Shown one piece after another: positions 35,441 through 44,064 of a stretch of DNA of 62,776 bases (its first letter is position 1; each line of letters begins with the position of its first letter). Source of the stretch: Mycolicibacterium houstonense (lineage in GTDB: Bacteria > Actinomycetota > Actinomycetes > Mycobacteriales > Mycobacteriaceae); contig NZ_LT546208.1 in NCBI RefSeq assembly GCF_900078665.2, forward strand, positions 94,689-157,464, written 5' to 3'. The translations under genes and the position numbers were made by a program. A model generated the notes under the pieces. It made no database searches, was not told the DNA's origin, and saw nothing but the letters and a program-made list of their open reading frames with translations.

Positions 35441-37038
35441 ACCTTCACTCCTCCCGACGCGTATTCCTTGGCCCAGCGGTAATCGGCCTTGCCGTTGCCC
35501 AGCCGGCGCACCGAATCGACGACCATCACCACCTTGGGCAGCTTGAACCGGGCCAGCCGGGCCGCACAGTGCTCGCGTAATGCACTGGCGTCCACCGCGC
35601 CGCGGATCGACACCAGCGCGACGATTTCCTCGCCCCACCGCTCGCTGGGCCGTCCCACTGCCAGCGCGTCAACCACGTCCGGGTGGCCCCGCAGCACTTC
35701 TTCGATCTCCTCGACGAAAACCTTTTCCCCACCGGTGTTGACCACCAACGAATCCCGGCCGAACAACCGCAAGGTGCCGTCGACCTCCAGCGAGGCGCGG
35801 TCCCCCGACACCACCACCCGCTCCCCGGACACCTCGGGGAACGTCTTCACCGTCGCCGCCTCATCGTCGAAATAGCCCAGCGGGATTCGTCCGTTGCGGG
35901 CGGCCCAACCCACCTCCGCGTCCCCGGGCTCCAGGAACCGGGAGTAGTCGTCGGCCAGCACCAGGCCACCGGCCCGCAGCTGGAACGTCTCGGCGGTCGG
36001 GGTTTCCCGCTGGGTGTGGCCGAACCCCATGTTGCCGGTTTCCGACGAGCCGAAGCCGTTGATGATGGTGATCTGCGGGAGGTGTTCCAGCAGGGCACGT
36101 TGATGTTTCGGATTGGTCGCCGCCCCGCCGGTCCCGATGGCGAACATCGACGTCAGGTCGTAGGACCGCCGGCCCAACTCCTCGACGATCGGTCCGGCAT
36201 AGGCGTCGCCGACCATCGTCATCAGCCCGATCTTCTCCCGCTGCGCGGTCTCGAGCACCGTGCGTGGGTCGAACCGCGACTTGGTGTCATGCAGCACCAC
36301 GGTCTGGCCGGACAGCAGCCCGGAGAACGCGGTCCACATGCCGGCGGCGTGCATCAGGGGCGATACCGCGAACCAGGGCGGGCCGGCGTGGGCCACTTTG
36401 TCGTGGATCTCGCTGACCTGGTCGTGGTCGGCGCCGTTCATCGATGAGACGTAGATGTCGCCCTGCCGCCACATCACGCCCTTCGGCCGCCCGGTGGTAC
36501 CGCCCGTGCAGACCATCAACAGGTCATCGGGCGACGGAGGCACTGCCTGATCGGTATCGCCTTGGGCCAGCGCGTCTTCCAGCCTGATCGCACCGGGTAG
36601 CTCGGCCCCGTCACCGTCGTCGACGCAGATCAACACCTCCGCTGCCAATACGGAGGCGAACTTCGCTCCCAGCGACCGGTGGTAGATCACGGCGCGGGGC
36701 TTCAGGTAGGCCAGCAGATCGGCCACCTCACCCGGTGTGTAGTAGTAGTTCACGTTCACCGGGACAGCACGCGCCTTGAGGCAGCCGATCACCATCTCGG
36801 GGTACAGGTCGTTGTGCATGACGAGTGCGACCACGTCCTGACCGCATTCCCACCGATTGAGGTCCCGACGTTCCCGGTGCGCGCCCAGCCCGCGGGCGGC
36901 CAGGAAGTTCCCCAGCCGACGGGTCCGCTCAGCGCCCTGCGCGAAAGTGGTGCGGCGGCTGCCACATACCGTCATCTCCCGGTCGGGCACGGCCTCGGCG
37001 ATTGCGTCGACGACGGCGCCGATCGTCCATTCCCCCAT
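35437..37038 (-). CDS. Acyl-CoA synthetase, FadD19-like
   Basis: This 533-residue AMP-forming ligase has CTGGTTGRPKG, GFGSSETG, GRDSLVVNTGGEKVF and RLGNGKADYRWAKE with the catalytic Lys. It is a paralogue of the ligase at 19658-21304 and shares its insertion RERRDLNRWECGQ after the first helix pair. It would activate an acid made by the oxidative genes. It lies six bases after the amidohydrolase gene's stop at 37045 and overlaps the next amidohydrolase as ATGA, deep in the six-gene operon. Confidence 0.9.
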   Translation of the reverse strand: MGEWTIGAVVDAIAEAVPDREMTVCGSRRTTFAQGAERTRRLGNFLAARGLGAHRERRDLNRWECGQDVVALVMHNDLYPEMVIGCLKARAVPVNVNYYYTPGEVADLLAYLKPRAVIYHRSLGAKFASVLAAEVLICVDDGDGAELPGAIRLEDALAQGDTDQAVPPSPDDLLMVCTGGTTGRPKGVMWRQGDIYVSSMNGADHDQVSEIHDKVAHAGPPWFAVSPLMHAAGMWTAFSGLLSGQTVVLHDTKSRFDPRTVLETAQREKIGLMTMVGDAYAGPIVEELGRRSYDLTSMFAIGTGGAATNPKHQRALLEHLPQITIINGFGSSETGNMGFGHTQRETPTAETFQLRAGGLVLADDYSRFLEPGDAEVGWAARNGRIPLGYFDDEAATVKTFPEVSGERVVVSGDRASLEVDGTLRLFGRDSLVVNTGGEKVFVEEIEEVLRGHPDVVDALAVGRPSERWGEEIVALVSIRGAVDASALREHCAARLARFKLPKVVMVVDSVRRLGNGKADYRWAKEYASGGVKV

Positions 37039-37044
37039 GAGCGG

Positions 37045-38292
37045 CTAGGCCGATACCAGGTGCGAGACACCAGGAGCGACCCGGCTCACGTCGCCGAGCA
37101 GCTCGAGTGCGTTGTCGCGCATCACTTTCCGGGTGTCCTCCAGGCTGAACTCGGGGAACTGCGGGATGTCGGCGGTGAAGGTGGTCGGGTCGGCCAGGCC
37201 CTCGCCGTGCGGCCAGTCCGAGCCGAACAGGATCTTGTCGACACCGATGGTGTCGGCGAGCAACTTCACGTCGTCCTCGTAGTACGGGGCGATCCACACG
37301 TTGTTGCGCAGCTGCTCGACCGGATCCTCCTTGAAGTGGTACGGCGCATTGTTGGCCGCCTTCTTCAGCCGCTTGATCAGCCGGTAGACGAAGTAGGAGC
37401 CGTTCTCGATGCTGCACACCTTGAGCTCGGGATGCCGGGTGAACACCTGGTGCACGATCATCGAGGCCATCGTGTCGTGGATCGCGCGGTCGTCCATGAT
37501 CACCATGTCGAGCGGATCGCGTTTGCCGAAGCCCTTGAATACCCCGCTGCCGCCCCACAATGCCGGAACCGCCATGTACCCGGAGTCCGACAGATGGAAG
37601 ACCACCGCGACACCTGCCTCGGCCAGCCGAGCCCACACCGGGTCGTGCACCGGGTCCCCCAGGGACCGAGGCCTGACCTCACCCGGTACCGGGGCCGGTC
37701 GCACGCACACCAGTTTGGCACCACGGCCGATGACGAACTCGGCCTCCTCGATCGCCTTCGCCGGGTCGGCCAGCGAGATGATGGGTGCCGACAGGAAACG
37801 GCCGTCGGGCCGGTCGAAGCCCCAGTCCTCGTCCAGCCACAGGTTGAAGGCGTGCACCGAGGCCATGGTGGCCTCGATGTCGTGCTTGAGCCCTTCCTCC
37901 ACGCCGCACGCGAAAGTCGGGAGCATGAACACGGATTCGAGGCGCTGCCGGTCGAGCACCTTGAGCCGGGCCTCGCGATTCTGATACTCGGGGTGATCGG
38001 CCAGCCGGTCGACCTTCATCAGGGACGCGGGGTCGACACCCTCGGGGATCTCGCCGCGGAACAGCAGATCCAGACAGCCCGGCTCGATGATCGGATCGAA
38101 GGTCGGGTTCGGGATGAAGTGGTTGACCGTCCCGCCCATCACCGCGAGGGTTCGTTTGCCGTCCTGCACCATCTGCACACCGCGGCTCCTGAACTCCTTG
38201 GGCAGGTGCCGGGTGAACGCGTCGATCGGCTCGTAGTAGTGGTTGTCGACGTCGACGGCCAGGTACGGAAGCCGCTCTGGAGCTTCGGTCAT
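37045..38292 (-). CDS. Amidohydrolase family protein
   Basis: This 415-residue amidohydrolase-2 protein has AVDVDNHYYEP (D-x-H type) at the N-terminus, VVFHLSDSGYM in the barrel and ILFGSDWPHGEGL near the C-terminus. Its FIPNPTFDPI segment recalls the protein at 30723-31955. It lies four bases after the crotonase and six before the ligase. Two amidohydrolases flanking one ligase within a beta-oxidation-type operon is unusual and suggests that ring or C-C cleavage steps are mixed with CoA steps. Confidence 0.83.
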   Translation of the reverse strand: MTEAPERLPYLAVDVDNHYYEPIDAFTRHLPKEFRSRGVQMVQDGKRTLAVMGGTVNHFIPNPTFDPIIEPGCLDLLFRGEIPEGVDPASLMKVDRLADHPEYQNREARLKVLDRQRLESVFMLPTFACGVEEGLKHDIEATMASVHAFNLWLDEDWGFDRPDGRFLSAPIISLADPAKAIEEAEFVIGRGAKLVCVRPAPVPGEVRPRSLGDPVHDPVWARLAEAGVAVVFHLSDSGYMAVPALWGGSGVFKGFGKRDPLDMVIMDDRAIHDTMASMIVHQVFTRHPELKVCSIENGSYFVYRLIKRLKKAANNAPYHFKEDPVEQLRNNVWIAPYYEDDVKLLADTIGVDKILFGSDWPHGEGLADPTTFTADIPQFPEFSLEDTRKVMRDNALELLGDVSRVAPGVSHLVSA

Positions 38293-38296
38293 GTCA

Positions 38297-39118
38297 TCAA
38301 CCTTCTTTCAGGGGCGGGAAGTTCGGCGGCCGTTTCTCGAAGAACGCGGTGATGCCCTCGATCAGGTCGGGCCGCACCATGGATTCGTGCATCAGGGTCT
38401 CGGCGCGAGAGCTGACCGCGCGTACGTCGTCGTGGGCGTCGCCGTACAACTGGCGTTTGATCACCGCCATCGAGGCGGGCGAGCAGTTGCGGGCCAGATC
38501 TTCGGCGTACTCCAGCGCGCGCGGCAGCAGATCCTCGGGTGCCACGACCTCTTTGACCAACCCGAGCTGAGCGGCTTCCTCCGCGAGAAACGTTCGGCCG
38601 CTCAGCAACAGGTCGGCCGCGACGCCCCAGCCGGCCAGGCGCGGCAGGATCCAGGTGATGCCGTACTCCCCGATCAAGCCGCGGCGTGGGAACGCGGTGG
38701 CGAATTTCGCTCCGGCAGCGGCGAATCGGACATCGCACATCAGCGCGTGGGTGAGACCGATGCCCACGCACGCCCCGTTGATCGCGGCGATGACCGGCTT
38801 GCTCAGCACGGTGAGGAAGTGCGGGTGTCGTTCGCCGACGATCTTGCTGACATCGGTGTCCTCGCTGATCGATTCGCCGAGCGAAGCCATGGCGCCCATG
38901 TAGGCGCCGGCACAGAATCCGCGGCCCGATCCGGTCAGCACGATCGCCCGGACCGCCGGATCCGCCTCGGCGCGATCGAAACTCGCGTAAACGCCGGCGG
39001 AGATATCGGCACCCCAGGAGTTCAGCCGATCGGGACGATTGAGCGTGATGATCGCGACCCCGGTCTCGGTGAGGTCATACCGCACCGCCTCGGTTCCCAC
39101 GTCGTCGGCGAGTGTCAT
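38297..39118 (-). CDS. Enoyl-CoA hydratase/isomerase (crotonase)
   Basis: This 273-residue crotonase has the first oxyanion segment GRGFCAGAYMG and the second AAINGACVGIGLTHALMCDVRF, and a Glu in RRGLIGEYGITWILPRL matching the catalytic Glu of the family. The tail FFEKRPPNFPP is also typical. GGGAGG stands before ATG 39118. It is the first gene of the operon crotonase, amidohydrolase, FadD, amidohydrolase, FadE, FadE; operator site 10 is 42 bp upstream. Confidence 0.9.
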   Translation of the reverse strand: MTLADDVGTEAVRYDLTETGVAIITLNRPDRLNSWGADISAGVYASFDRAEADPAVRAIVLTGSGRGFCAGAYMGAMASLGESISEDTDVSKIVGERHPHFLTVLSKPVIAAINGACVGIGLTHALMCDVRFAAAGAKFATAFPRRGLIGEYGITWILPRLAGWGVAADLLLSGRTFLAEEAAQLGLVKEVVAPEDLLPRALEYAEDLARNCSPASMAVIKRQLYGDAHDDVRAVSSRAETLMHESMVRPDLIEGITAFFEKRPPNFPPLKEG

Positions 39119-39159
39119 CCGCCGAACACCTCCCGCCGCGCCGACCGTTCAGACATACA

Positions 39160-39178
39160 TACTGTATACCTATCGGTA
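39160..39178. promoter_or_regulatory. TetR-type operator (site 10)
   Basis: TACTGTAT-ACC-TATCGGTA matches 12 of 16 arm positions. It lies 42 bp upstream of the six-gene operon that ends at 32374. Confidence 0.6.
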
Positions 39179-39227
39179 GTGCATTCCGCAAGGGTTGACT
39201 CGACGCTATGACCTGCATAAAAGCGAC

Positions 39228-39347
39228 TCAGGCGTCGATCAAACCGAGCTTCCGATGAGAGGTTTCGATCCGAGCCTTCGCTGCCGCGGGGAGCATCGCC
39301 TGCGGCGGGCGCGAATGCGGGTAGTTCCCGACGGGCAGTCCCAGTCC
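39228..39347 (-). pseudogene. Dihydrodipicolinate-synthase-like C-terminal remnant
   Basis: A 39-codon minus-strand stretch reads GLGLPVGNYPHSRPPQAMLP then ARIETSHRKLGLIDA and a stop. This looks like the C-terminal end of a DapA-family aldolase. A start-like ATG with a GAGGAG site lies just upstream at 39366 in another frame, so both deletion and frameshift seem to have occurred. The rest of the 260-base gap between 39119 and 39378 holds only operator site 10. Confidence 0.4.
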
Positions 39348-39378
39348 GGGACTTCGGCCGTTGCCATGAGCACACTCC

Positions 39379-40173
39379 TCAGATGAAGTCGCTACCGCCG
39401 TCCACGTTGACGTTGGCCCCGGTCATGTACGAGTTACGTTTCGAGGCCAAAAACGCCGCAACGGGCCCTATTTCACCGGGCAGCCCGGCACGCGGCAGGT
39501 GGGCGGGATGCCCGAAGTGCTCGTCGATGGCCGCCATCAACGCGTACGGATCGTTGCCGTCGACACCCACCGTGTCGGCCCAGCCCCGCAGCGCCTCCGA
39601 CGAGATGCTGCCCGGGGAGACCACATTGACCATGATCTCGTCCTTGGCCAGCAGCAGGGACAGGTTCTTGGACACGCTGTTCACGGCCGCCTTCGCCGCG
39701 GTATAGGCCGGCAGCCGGGTGCTCTGCCGCTGGGTGGAGTGGGCGGAGAAGTTGACGACGCGGCCCCAATCGGCGTTGCGCAGCAACGGCAGAGCCGCAC
39801 GCACGCACCGCACCATGCCCATCAATCCGGCGTCGAACGCCTGCTGCCACTGGGCGTCGGTCAGCTCCTCGAAATTGCCCGCCGCGCCCGGGCCGACGGT
39901 GTTGATCAACGCGTTGAGTTCGCCCCAACGGTCGCCGACCTCGCCGAAGGCCCGATCGACCTGCGAGCTGTCCGAGGTGTCGGCGACGATCGCCACCGCG
40001 TCCGGGCTGCCGAGGCGCGCCAGCTCCGCGGCAGCGGCGTCGAGCACGTCACGGGAACGACCGACGATCGCGATCCGGGCGCCGTCCTCGGCCAGGCACT
40101 GCGCCGTCGCGAAGCCCATCCCGCGGCCACCACCGACGACGACAGTGGCCGCACCCGCGAATCCGAGATCCAT
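39379..40173 (-). CDS. Short-chain dehydrogenase/reductase
   Basis: This 264-residue classical SDR has VVVGGGRGMG as the cofactor motif, NTVGPG in place of the usual NNAG, Ser in VNFSAHS, and the catalytic YTAAK, with NVVSPGSISSE and an MTGANVNVDGGSDFI tail. It probably oxidises a 3-hydroxyacyl-CoA or a ring alcohol. It lies 43 bases after a crotonase, in the operon led by operator site 11. A FabG-type or 17-beta-HSD-type role is possible. Confidence 0.88.
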   Translation of the reverse strand: MDLGFAGAATVVVGGGRGMGFATAQCLAEDGARIAIVGRSRDVLDAAAAELARLGSPDAVAIVADTSDSSQVDRAFGEVGDRWGELNALINTVGPGAAGNFEELTDAQWQQAFDAGLMGMVRCVRAALPLLRNADWGRVVNFSAHSTQRQSTRLPAYTAAKAAVNSVSKNLSLLLAKDEIMVNVVSPGSISSEALRGWADTVGVDGNDPYALMAAIDEHFGHPAHLPRAGLPGEIGPVAAFLASKRNSYMTGANVNVDGGSDFI

Positions 40174-40216
40174 GGCCTAAAAGACTCCCCGGTCGCTTCG
40201 CTCGTGCCTGCCGGAC

Positions 40217-40978
40217 TCAGGAGCCGGTCCAATTGGGGGCGCGTTTCTCGGCGAACGCGATCGCCCCCTCCTTGGCGTCGTTCGAGGCGAACACCGGGCC
40301 GAGCAGTTCGCCCTGTTTCTTCCACATCTCGTCGGCCGACCACTCCGAGGACGACGCGATGATCTCCTTGGTGACCGCGACGGCCAGCGGGCCGTTGGCG
40401 GTGATCCGATCGGCGAGCTCGAGGGCACCATCGAGCGCCCCGCCCGGCTCGGTCAGCTTGTTGACGAAACCCCACGCGGCGGCTTCCTCGGCGGTGAAGC
40501 TGTCACCGGTGAGGGCCAGTTCCATCGCCTTCTGGTAGGGGATGCGCTGATGCAGGCGCAGCAGGCCACCACCGCCGGCGACCAGTCCCCGCTTGACCTC
40601 GGGGATACCGAACTTGGCGACCTTGGAGGCCACGACGAGGTCGGTGGCGAGGACGAGCTCGGTGCCACCGGCCAGCGCGAACCCCTCGACCGCGGCGATC
40701 AACGGCTTGCGCGGCGGGCGCTCGGTGAAACCGGCACCCCGACCGGGAACGTAGGGCAGCTCGCCGGCAGCGAACGCCTTGAGGTCCATGCCCGCGCAGA
40801 AGTTGCCGCCCGCACCCGTCAAGACGGCCACCGACAGCTCGGGGGTGTCGTCGAGTTCGTCCATGGCATCGGCGAGCCCTCGGACCACCGCAAGGTTGAA
40901 CGCGTTGCGCGCTTCCGGGCGGTTGATCGTGACGACCAGCGTTCGGCCTCGTCGCTCGGTGAGAACTTCGTCCGACAT
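40217..40978 (-). CDS. Enoyl-CoA hydratase/isomerase (crotonase)
   Basis: This 253-residue crotonase has GNFCAGMDLKAFAAGE and AAVEGFALAGGTELVLATDLVVAS for the oxyanion hole, and GIPEVKRGLVAGGGG, where the PEV Glu is kept but the second Glu is Gly. It resembles mycobacterial EchA6/EchA-type proteins. ATG 40978 follows AAAGGGG. Operator site 11 is 42 bp upstream, the same spacing as for the crotonase at 39118. The SDR gene downstream completes a hydratase-dehydrogenase pair. Confidence 0.9.
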   Translation of the reverse strand: MSDEVLTERRGRTLVVTINRPEARNAFNLAVVRGLADAMDELDDTPELSVAVLTGAGGNFCAGMDLKAFAAGELPYVPGRGAGFTERPPRKPLIAAVEGFALAGGTELVLATDLVVASKVAKFGIPEVKRGLVAGGGGLLRLHQRIPYQKAMELALTGDSFTAEEAAAWGFVNKLTEPGGALDGALELADRITANGPLAVAVTKEIIASSSEWSADEMWKKQGELLGPVFASNDAKEGAIAFAEKRAPNWTGS

Positions 40979-41019
40979 CCATACCCCTTTGCTCGCGGCC
41001 CCAGTAACCCCGAAAAGCC

Positions 41020-41038
41020 TACTATAGTGATTACAGTA
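41020..41038. promoter_or_regulatory. TetR-type operator (site 11)
   Basis: TACTATAG-TGA-TTACAGTA matches 14 of 16 arm positions, with a perfect right arm. It lies in the 278-base gap between the crotonase-SDR operon and the divergent TetR gene. I see nothing else clear in that gap except a weak 10-of-16 match at 41114-41132. Confidence 0.7.
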
Positions 41039-41256
41039 CAAGGGTGAGGGGCCCGCGTTCCCCGGCCGAGCGACGCGTGCGCACCGACCGCGCGAGGTAC
41101 GCACAGAAAGGCTACCGGTAAGGTTGACAGCGACAAGGCCCCGCGACACGCCCGCATAGGCGCAGTTCAGGTGGCAGCCGGCGGTAAATTCACCTGCGAT
41201 TGACCCGCGGCGCAGGGACGGCTTGAGCAGAATCGATTTCGACGGAGGTGCCCGTA

Positions 41257-41982
41257 GTGGCAAAGCAACCGACCGCTGAGAAGCGTCAACGGCGCGAACG
41301 CGGGTCCATCAATCCCGAGGACATCATCAAAGGCGCATTCGAACTCGCCGAGCAGGTGTCGATCGACAATCTCAGCATGCCGCTGCTCGGCAAACATCTG
41401 GGCGTCGGCGTCACGAGCATCTACTGGTACTTCCGCAAGAAGGACGATCTGCTCAACGCGATGACCGACCGCGCGCTGCGCGAGTTCGTCGTCGCCACCC
41501 CGTACGTCGAGGCCAAGGATTGGCGGGAGTCACTGGCCAACCACGCCAGGACCATGCGAAAAGCCTTCATGGGGAACCCGATTCTGTGTGATCTCATCCT
41601 CATCCGCTCGGCGTTGAGCCCGCGCGCAGCGCGGCTGGGTGTCCAGGAGATGGAGACCGCGATCGCCGGCCTGGTCGAGGCGGGGCTGTCGGTCGAGGAC
41701 GCCTTCGACACCTATTCGGCGGTGTCCGTCCATGTCCGCGGCTCGGTCGTGTTGCATCGCCTCTATGAGAAGAACCGGGCCAACGACAACGCTCCGGGCG
41801 ATTACGAGGAGACGATGGTCATCGATCCGGACGTCACCCCGCTGCTGGCCCAGGTCACCAGCGAAGGGCACCGGATCGGGGCGGCCGACGAGAAGAACTT
41901 CGAGTACGGCCTGGAGTGCATCCTCGACCATGCGGCCGCAAGGATCGCCCGACCGACAGCCACCAAGACGAAGCGAAAGTAG
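41257..41982 (+). CDS. TetR family transcriptional regulator, paralogue
   Basis: This 241-residue TetR protein has its helix-turn-helix in IIKGAFELAEQVS and LSMPLLGKHLGVGVTSIYWYFRKKDDLL. It shares RRERGSI, GAFELA, VGVTSIYWYFR and GNPILCDLILIR-type blocks with the TetR at 25041-25727, so both may bind the same operator class. GTG 41257 is chosen since GGAGG ends nine bases before it; GTG 41248 overlaps that site. It is divergent from the crotonase-SDR operon and ends in a strong terminator. Confidence 0.9.
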   Translation: MAKQPTAEKRQRRERGSINPEDIIKGAFELAEQVSIDNLSMPLLGKHLGVGVTSIYWYFRKKDDLLNAMTDRALREFVVATPYVEAKDWRESLANHARTMRKAFMGNPILCDLILIRSALSPRAARLGVQEMETAIAGLVEAGLSVEDAFDTYSAVSVHVRGSVVLHRLYEKNRANDNAPGDYEETMVIDPDVTPLLAQVTSEGHRIGAADEKNFEYGLECILDHAAARIARPTATKTKRK

Positions 41983-42003
41983 GCGCGACAACTCTGCGCC
42001 GCC

Positions 42004-42033
42004 GGCCCGGACCCTTTGGGGTCCGGGCCTTTT
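42004..42033 (+). terminator. Rho-independent terminator after TetR
   Basis: A perfect 11-bp stem, GGCCCGGACCC with GGGTCCGGGCC around a TTTG loop, is followed by TTTT. It lies 22 bases after the TetR stop and separates this gene from the esterase operon. Confidence 0.9.
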
Positions 42034-42122
42034 CACGTGCCGACCACCATCCGGCCGCGGTGGCGGTCGCGCATTCGCCCATGATGCGCGGACCCACTCG
42101 GCGGGTCGCTCCATTTCCTATC

Positions 42123-42142
42123 GTTACATTGACAAATGTAAC
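42123..42142. promoter_or_regulatory. Palindromic operator upstream of the esterase-SDR-diiron-monooxygenase operon
   Basis: GTTACATT-GACA-AATGTAAC is a perfect 8-bp inverted repeat. A TTGACA, identical to the -35 consensus, overlaps its centre (42129-42134). It differs from the TACTGTAA motif and probably binds a separate regulator, perhaps the MerR protein at the end of the operon. Confidence 0.65.
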
Positions 42143-42164
42143 AGTTCGTGATGACGTAATTGAT

Positions 42165-43157
42165 GTGACCGCAGTTGCCGCACCAGACCTGCCGGCTGTG
42201 CCCATCGAGCGTTCCGTGCGCTCCGTCGTGGCGGCCGCCGCCACCCGCTGGACATTGGGCTGCCTCACCGGTGTCATCCCGATGAACCAACCGGGGGTTC
42301 GGTTCTCCCGCGGATTGATCGCCGCGATCATGGGGACTTTGGGCTCGATGCCCGACGGCACCCGGGTCATTCCGGTCAACCGTCCCGGCGTTCGTGGTGA
42401 ATGGGTGCTCGGACCCGGCGCGACATTCGGGACGCGGGCCGGCTACTACATCCATGGCAGCGCCTATGTCATCTGTTCGGCACGCACGCACCGCAAATTG
42501 GTGGCGCGGTTGTCCGAGGCCACGGGTATGCCGTTCTTCTCGGTCGACTACCGCCTGGCGCCCGAACACCGGTTCCCGGCTGCCGCCGAAGACGTGGAGG
42601 CCGGATACCGCTGGTTGCAGTCCGAAGGCTACGCACCGTCTCGCATCGTGATCGCCGCGGATTCTGCAGGCGGTCATCTGGCCTGTGACATGCTGCTCTC
42701 GAACCTCGACGAGCCGATGTTCCGGCCCGCGGCGGTCGCGCTCTTCTCACCGCTCGTGGATCTCACCTTGCGCCTGGCTGAACAACAACAGGTGGTCCGA
42801 CGTGATCCGGCGATGTCGGCGACGGCCGCACGCCGCCTGGTCGGGCTCTACACCGCCGGGCAGGAGCCCGACCACCCACGGCTGCGTCTCGACTTCCAGC
42901 ATGCGGGTCGTCTGCCGCCCATGCTGATTCAGGCCGGCGAGTTCGAGATGCTCAGCGCGGACGCCCGGTATCTCGATGCCGAGATACGCCGGGCGGGAGG
43001 GGCGAGCGTCCTCGAAATCTGGCCGGGCATGGTGCACGTGTTCCAGGCGCTGCCACGACTGGCGCCGGAAGCCGAGCCGGCACTGCGCCGGGCGTCACGT
43101 TTCCTGTGCTCCGCACTGGCGGACGACCGGACCGATAACCAGGCGAAGGTGTGCTGA
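42165..43157 (+). CDS. Alpha/beta hydrolase, hormone-sensitive-lipase type (LipR-like)
   Basis: This esterase has the HSL-family oxyanion motif YYIHGSAY, the segment VDYRLAPEHRFPAA, the nucleophile elbow AADSAGGHL, and late Asp and His in FEMLSADARY and GMVHVF. It would hydrolyse short or hydrophobic esters. The start is uncertain: the frame is open far upstream, but the terminator and operator exclude that; GTG 42165 gives 330 residues and GTG 42207 is an alternative. The order esterase, SDR, flavin monooxygenase recalls the M. tuberculosis LipR-SadH-MymA group. Confidence 0.83.
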   Translation: MTAVAAPDLPAVPIERSVRSVVAAAATRWTLGCLTGVIPMNQPGVRFSRGLIAAIMGTLGSMPDGTRVIPVNRPGVRGEWVLGPGATFGTRAGYYIHGSAYVICSARTHRKLVARLSEATGMPFFSVDYRLAPEHRFPAAAEDVEAGYRWLQSEGYAPSRIVIAADSAGGHLACDMLLSNLDEPMFRPAAVALFSPLVDLTLRLAEQQQVVRRDPAMSATAARRLVGLYTAGQEPDHPRLRLDFQHAGRLPPMLIQAGEFEMLSADARYLDAEIRRAGGASVLEIWPGMVHVFQALPRLAPEAEPALRRASRFLCSALADDRTDNQAKVC

Positions 43158-44014
43158 TGTTCGGAATCGACCTGCTGCTCAACATGTTCCGTGGAGACCG
43201 GCGTAGCACCAACGCCAAGGCGGTGGTCACCGGCGCGGGGAGCGGAATCGGACGCTCGTTCGCCCTTGAGCTCGCCCGCAGGGGTGGCGAGGTCATCTGT
43301 GTCGACATCAATCCGGACCGGGCCGACGAGACGGTCGACCTGATCGACCACCTGCCCACCGGCAACGGCCACGCCGTGGTCTGCGATGTCTCCGATCGCA
43401 GTGCCGTCGAACTACTGGCCAAGCAGGCCAACGACGTCTTCGGCGGGCCGCCGACCCTGGTGATCAACAACGCCGGCGTCGGTGTCGGCGGCAAACCCAT
43501 CGGCGCAATCGGTTTCGACGACTGGGATTGGGCGCTCGGGATCAATCTGTGGGGTGTGGTGTACGGCTGCGAGGTCTTCACCCCGATCCTGCGCGAAGCC
43601 GGCCGGGGCGGGATCATCAACGTCGCGTCGGCCGCGGGATTCGCCGCCGCACCGTCGATGGGACCGTACAACGTCTCGAAGGCGGGGGTGATGTCGTTGT
43701 CGGAGACACTGGCCGCCGAGCTCGCCGGAGCCGGCGTCGCCGTGACGGTGCTGTGCCCCACCTTCGTCAAGACCAATGTGTTTCAGGACGGCCGCATCAC
43801 CCCCGGTTCGATGAACCTGAGCCAGCAGCTCGCCCGGTGGACCGGGCTGTCCCCGGACAATGTCGCCGCGCGCACCCTGGACGCGCATGACAACGGCCGG
43901 TTGTATGTGGTGCCCCAGGTCGATGCCACCGTCATCTGGCACCTGAAACGGCACTTCCCCGGCCTCTATGTCCGTGGGGCCGGACTGCTCGGCCGGGTTC
44001 TCCCCAAAGACTGA
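43157..44014 (+). CDS. Short-chain dehydrogenase (SadH-like)
   Basis: This roughly 285-residue SDR has an N-terminal hydrophobic lead (FGIDLLLNMF), the cofactor motif GAGSGIG, NNAGVG, Ser in INVASAAG, and the catalytic YNVSK, with an unusual long C-terminal part, LKRHFPGLYVRGAGLLG. This layout resembles SadH of the mymA region. ATG 43157 overlaps the esterase stop (TGATG); a GTG at 43151 is also in frame. It probably oxidises or reduces the alcohol or ketone partner of the monooxygenase downstream. Confidence 0.87.
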   Translation: MFGIDLLLNMFRGDRRSTNAKAVVTGAGSGIGRSFALELARRGGEVICVDINPDRADETVDLIDHLPTGNGHAVVCDVSDRSAVELLAKQANDVFGGPPTLVINNAGVGVGGKPIGAIGFDDWDWALGINLWGVVYGCEVFTPILREAGRGGIINVASAAGFAAAPSMGPYNVSKAGVMSLSETLAAELAGAGVAVTVLCPTFVKTNVFQDGRITPGSMNLSQQLARWTGLSPDNVAARTLDAHDNGRLYVVPQVDATVIWHLKRHFPGLYVRGAGLLGRVLPKD

Positions 44015-44064
44015 AGCCGGCCCGAAAACCAGAATTCCGACCGCATTCCGCGAAAGGACGCAAC

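Noticed and set aside
39115..39375. An 86-codon minus-strand frame as a small gene
   Set aside because: No recognisable domain; a neighbouring frame gives aldolase-like sequence, so a remnant is the better reading.
41114..41132. Further TetR operator upstream of the second TetR
   Set aside because: ACCGGTAA-GGT-TGACAGCG matches only 10 of 16 positions and is 125 bp from the start; not listed as a site.
41916..42164. Upstream extension of the esterase to 413 residues
   Set aside because: It crosses the TetR end, a strong terminator and the palindrome at 42123, and has no family sequence.
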